64,000 nucleotides of DNA from DASZMX01 sp035551475. Its GTDB lineage: Bacteria > Verrucomicrobiota > Verrucomicrobiia > Limisphaerales > Palsa-1400. The DNA lies in the NCBI GenBank assembly GCA_035551475.1, contig DASZMX010000082.1:62001-126000 (forward strand). The letters run 5' to 3'. This document shows positions 61,120 to 64,000 of this stretch, in pieces (the stretch's first letter is position 1; every line of letters starts with the position of its first letter). Under the pieces are notes generated by a model. The model saw nothing but the letters and a program-made list of their open reading frames with translations. It made no database searches and was not told where the DNA came from. The position numbers were made by a program, and so were the translations under genes.

Positions 61120-62568
61120 TTAACTTGCGAGCATCCGCTCATACACCTGCGCATACGCCTGCGCCGTGCGCTCCCACGAAAAATCCCGCGCCATGCCGTT
61201 TTGCCGAAAAGCCGTGAGCAAATCCGCGTCCGCGTAAAGCGCAAGCGCTTTGCGCATCGCCTTGGCCAAAGCCCGCGCGGAATACTCGGTGAACTTGATG
61301 CCGTCGGGCTGGATTTGGTTTTCGGTGTAGTCAATCACCGTGTCATCGAGCCCGCCCGTCAAACGCACAATGGGAATGGCGCCGTAACGCAGGCTGTACA
61401 TTTGATTGAGGCCGCACGGCTCGAAGCGCGAGGGCATGAGCTGGAAATCGCAGCCCGCCTCGATGCGATGGGAGAGGCCGGTGTCAAAACCAATTTTCAC
61501 CGCGCACTTGCCGGGATGCCTTTCGGCCAGCTTGCGATAGCCGCGCTCGTATTCGCGGTCGCCGCTGCCGAGCAGGACAAATTGCAGGTTGGCGGCGAGC
61601 ATTTCCTCGAGGGCGCCCAATTGGATGTCCATGCCTTTCTGGTCCGCCAGGCGCGAGACGGCGCCGAAGAGCGGGACATTCGGCGCGAGCGGCAGCCCCA
61701 CTTCCTTTTGCAGGGCGGCTTTGTTGGCGGCTTTGCCGGCCAAATCCTGCGCCGTGTAACTGGCGGCGAGATAAGGATTATCGACGGTTTTCCATTCGTC
61801 GTAATCAACGCCGTTGAGAATGCCGACGAGGTCACCCTGACGCCGGCGCAATGCGCCATCCAGGCCGCAGCCGTAAAGCTCAGTCGTGATTTCGCGGGCG
61901 TAACGCGGGCTGACCGTCGTAAGGAGGTCGGCGTAAGCGATGCCGCCTTTGAGGCAATTCATGTAGGTGTAATATTCCAAGCCATCAGGCTGGAGATAGG
62001 AAGGCGGCAGGTTGGTCAGCGGGAAGGTCGTGCCCGGAAAATTTCCCTGGTAGGCGAGGTTATGAATGGTGAGGCACACGCGGGCGGCGTTCGGCCAGCG
62101 GCCGGAAACGCGCTCTTCGCGGACGAGCGCCGGCACGAGCGCCGTGGGCCAGTCATGCACATTGATGACCTGCGGCTGCCATGGCAGATAACGCGCCAGA
62201 TGCACCACCGCCTTGGAAAAAAAGATGAAGCGTTCGGGGTTATCGGGATAATCGACGCTATGATCATTGTAGATGCCGTTGCGATCGAAATACCCGGGAT
62301 GATCAATAAAATAAACGGTGAGGCCCGGCTCGGTTTGGCGCGTGAGAACCGCGCCGGAAACCGTCGCCGCGCCCAGGGGCAAATCAAGGCGCCAATCGAA
62401 CGGTTGAATGTCGGGAAAACGCGCGCGAATGCCGCGATACAACGGCGTGACCAACCCCACTTCGTGGCCGGCGCGCGCGAGGAATTTCGCCAGGGCCCCG
62501 ACCATGTCGGCGAGCCCGCCCGTTTTGGAGTAAGGGACGGTCTCGCTGCTCGCGAGCAAAATTTTCAT
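61120..62568 (-). CDS. glgA: Glycogen (starch) synthase
   Basis: A 482-residue GT5 glycosyltransferase. It starts MKILLASSETVPYSKTGGLADMV-like, with the ADP-glucose-binding KTGGLADM (16-23), and the C-terminal active site ends in SRFEPCGLNQMYSLRYGAIP. It elongates alpha-1,4-glucan from ADP-glucose. It lies 14 bp after serS on the same strand, probably one operon. Confidence 0.92.
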   Translation of the reverse strand: MKILLASSETVPYSKTGGLADMVGALAKFLARAGHEVGLVTPLYRGIRARFPDIQPFDWRLDLPLGAATVSGAVLTRQTEPGLTVYFIDHPGYFDRNGIYNDHSVDYPDNPERFIFFSKAVVHLARYLPWQPQVINVHDWPTALVPALVREERVSGRWPNAARVCLTIHNLAYQGNFPGTTFPLTNLPPSYLQPDGLEYYTYMNCLKGGIAYADLLTTVSPRYAREITTELYGCGLDGALRRRQGDLVGILNGVDYDEWKTVDNPYLAASYTAQDLAGKAANKAALQKEVGLPLAPNVPLFGAVSRLADQKGMDIQLGALEEMLAANLQFVLLGSGDREYERGYRKLAERHPGKCAVKIGFDTGLSHRIEAGCDFQLMPSRFEPCGLNQMYSLRYGAIPIVRLTGGLDDTVIDYTENQIQPDGIKFTEYSARALAKAMRKALALYADADLLTAFRQNGMARDFSWERTAQAYAQVYERMLAS

Positions 62569-62582
62569 GAGGCAGCGCGGAA

Positions 62583-63887
62583 TTACGGAGGCGTGATGCG
62601 GTCAGTTTGCAGCAAAGGTTGCAGCGGCGGCGGAATGAGCAGGCTGCCGTCGGCTTGCTGATACGTTTCCACGAGCGCCACGAAAAGACGCGCCAAGGCG
62701 GTGCCGCTGCCATTGAGAATGTGGGGAAATTTATTTTCGCCCGATTCAGTCTTGAAGCGCAGGCCCATGCGGCGGGCCTGGAAATCCTCGCAATTGGAGC
62801 AGCTCGAGACTTCCAGATACTGCGCCTGGCCGGGCGCCCAAACCTCGATGTCATACGTCATGGCGCTGGCAAAGCCCATGTCCCCGGTGCAGAGCTGGAT
62901 GACGCGATAATGCAGGCCGAGCAATTGGAGGACGCGCTCGGCGTTGCCGACCAGTTTTTCCAATTCGTCATAACCGGTTTCCGGCGTGGTCAATTTGATC
63001 AGCTCCACCTTGTCAAATTGATGGACGCGAATCATGCCGCGCGTGCCGACGCCCGCCGCGCCCGCCTCGCCGCGAAAGCACGGGGTGTAGGCGCAATAGC
63101 GAATGGGCAATTGGCTTTCCTTTAAAATCTCCTCGCGATGAATATTGGCGACCGGCGTCTCGGCGGTGGGAATGAGAAAAAGTTTGCCCAGCGTGGAAGC
63201 GTCCACGCCTTCCTGCACGGCATAATATTGGTCGGCGAACTTGGGAAACTGGCCCACGCCCACCATGCACTCGCGGTTGACCAGGAACGGCGGGGAAATT
63301 TCCGTGTAGGCGTGCTCGCGGACGTGCAGGTCAAGCAGAAAGGTGATCAGCGCCCGCTCCAGCCGGGCGCCCCAGCCCGTGTAAAGCAGGAAGCCGCTGC
63401 CGGAAAGCTTGGCGGCGCGCGCGAAATCAATCAGCTTCAGTTTCTCGCACAATTCCACATGCGATTTGGCGGGGAACGAAAGATTCGGCTTGGCGCCCCA
63501 GACGCGGACTTCCGGATTGTCCGCCGCCGATTTGCCGAGGGCCACGCGCTGGTGCGGAAGATTCGGGAGCTGGAGCATGAGCGTGTCGCGGCGGGCCTCG
63601 ACCTCCGCGATTTCCTTGTCCAGGGAGGTGATGCGATCGCCGATTTCGCGCGTCTCGGTTTTTTTGGCTTCAGCCTCGGCCATTTTTTTCTGGCCCATGA
63701 GGACGCCGATTTCCTTGGAGACGCGGTTGCGGGCGGCTTTCAATTGCTCGACTTCGCCGAGGCCGCGCCGGCGCTGATCGTCGAGCGCGAGAATCTCGGC
63801 GATTTTGGATTCGTCGCCGGCGCCGCGGGCGGCGAGCCGTTCGCGCACGAAATTCGGCTGGTCGCGGAGCAGTTTAATATCGAGCAT
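62583..63887 (-). CDS. serS: Seryl-tRNA synthetase
   Basis: A 434-residue class II synthetase. The N-terminal coiled-coil arm (about residues 30-105) is followed by class II motif 2 (FRGEAGAAGVGTRGMIRVHQF) and motif 3 (NGSGTALARLFVALVE). It charges tRNA-Ser in the cytoplasm. The start MLDIKLLRDQPNFVRE is standard. Confidence 0.95.
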   Translation of the reverse strand: MLDIKLLRDQPNFVRERLAARGAGDESKIAEILALDDQRRRGLGEVEQLKAARNRVSKEIGVLMGQKKMAEAEAKKTETREIGDRITSLDKEIAEVEARRDTLMLQLPNLPHQRVALGKSAADNPEVRVWGAKPNLSFPAKSHVELCEKLKLIDFARAAKLSGSGFLLYTGWGARLERALITFLLDLHVREHAYTEISPPFLVNRECMVGVGQFPKFADQYYAVQEGVDASTLGKLFLIPTAETPVANIHREEILKESQLPIRYCAYTPCFRGEAGAAGVGTRGMIRVHQFDKVELIKLTTPETGYDELEKLVGNAERVLQLLGLHYRVIQLCTGDMGFASAMTYDIEVWAPGQAQYLEVSSCSNCEDFQARRMGLRFKTESGENKFPHILNGSGTALARLFVALVETYQQADGSLLIPPPLQPLLQTDRITPP

Positions 63888-63929
63888 CGCTGAATTATAG
63901 GAGTGGGAGGGGAAAAGTCTAATTGGGAT

Positions 63930-64000
63930 TTACGGGGTGCGCCCGGTCGGGTTTTCGAGGGCGGCATCGAGGCAGGAAGCGGCGCGAATGAGGCCGCAGT
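63930..64000 (-). CDS. C-terminal end of an unidentified gene, cut by window edge
   Basis: On the minus strand a frame open at the right edge reads CGLIRAASCLDAALENPTGR and stops at 63930, 43 bp upstream of serS. It has the look of a coding C-terminus, but only about 23 codons are visible and no family can be assigned. Confidence 0.35.
   Translation of the reverse strand, partial: CGLIRAASCLDAALENPTGRTP

Noticed and set aside
60340..62661. A 773-codon plus-strand open frame.
   Set aside because: It is antisense to a pseudopilin-like gene and glgA, both clearly coding on the minus strand.

Overview
The window looks like a piece of a GC-rich (roughly 60 %) chromosome from a Verrucomicrobiota bacterium, probably of the Limisphaerales/Pedosphaera type. 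This is inferred from gene content: four prepilin-type proteins with the N-terminal FTLIELLVVIAII signature and a C-terminal H-X9-DG-like box, a fused SecD-SecF, large secreted repeat proteins, many lipoproteins, and glycoside hydrolases beside a TolB-like propeller protein. No ribosomal RNA, complete tRNA, CRISPR array, transposase or integrase was found.

Layout. 1-3.5 kb: end of an Mla/MCE lipid-transport operon (ATPase, MlaD-like protein), a CII-like regulator and a TPR protein. 3.5-7.8 kb: a large Lhr-type helicase. 7.9-9.9 kb: a probable type II restriction-modification pair, a NotI-like endonuclease converging on a Dam-like methyltransferase that carries an extra N-terminal domain and has repeated operator-like sites upstream. 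9.9-12.2 kb: a polar amino-acid ABC importer. 12.2-24.3 kb: an OvoA C-terminal-type methyltransferase, an M29-like peptidase, a phosphoesterase lipoprotein, a response-regulator/metallo-beta-lactamase fusion, a sugar isomerase-like protein, an acetyltransferase/cNMP-binding fusion, a MarC protein, galE and an astacin-like protease with a long beta-helix. 24.3-26.5 kb: thiH, thiS and a DR2241-like protein. 26.5-28.4 kb: tandem pseudopilin-like genes. 28.6-35.4 kb: recF, a DUF4230 protein, a 993-residue surface protein with YadA-like repeats and an S74 chaperone, and a short-chain dehydrogenase. 35.4-40.1 kb: a TolB-like protein, GH8 and GH5 enzymes (a small glycan-degradation locus). 40.2-41.9 kb: rpsA.

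42.2-43.4 kb is an AT-richer single-gene island: a methyltransferase with a zinc ribbon and an integrase-arm-like N-terminus. 43.4-45.3 kb: a membrane protein and a phospholipase-D family synthase. 45.3-45.5 kb is a repeat-rich spacer. 45.5-53.8 kb is a long minus-strand run (tgt, VOC protein, UPF0175 antitoxin with a truncated PIN toxin remnant, yajC, secDF, terC, exoD, recJ). 54-64 kb: a ThDP enzyme, a PHA-granule-type protein, coaX, two more pseudopilin-like genes, a double nucleotidyltransferase with a GHMP-type kinase, glgA and serS.

The points most worth following up are the NotI-like restriction system with its putative self-regulated methyltransferase, the island methyltransferase with an unfamiliar N-terminal domain, the decayed toxin inserted inside the normally tight tgt-yajC-secDF neighbourhood, the dispersed inverted repeats at 45.3-45.5 kb, and the DR2241-like gene translationally coupled to thiS. 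All family assignments are by eye from translated sequence; no database search was possible.
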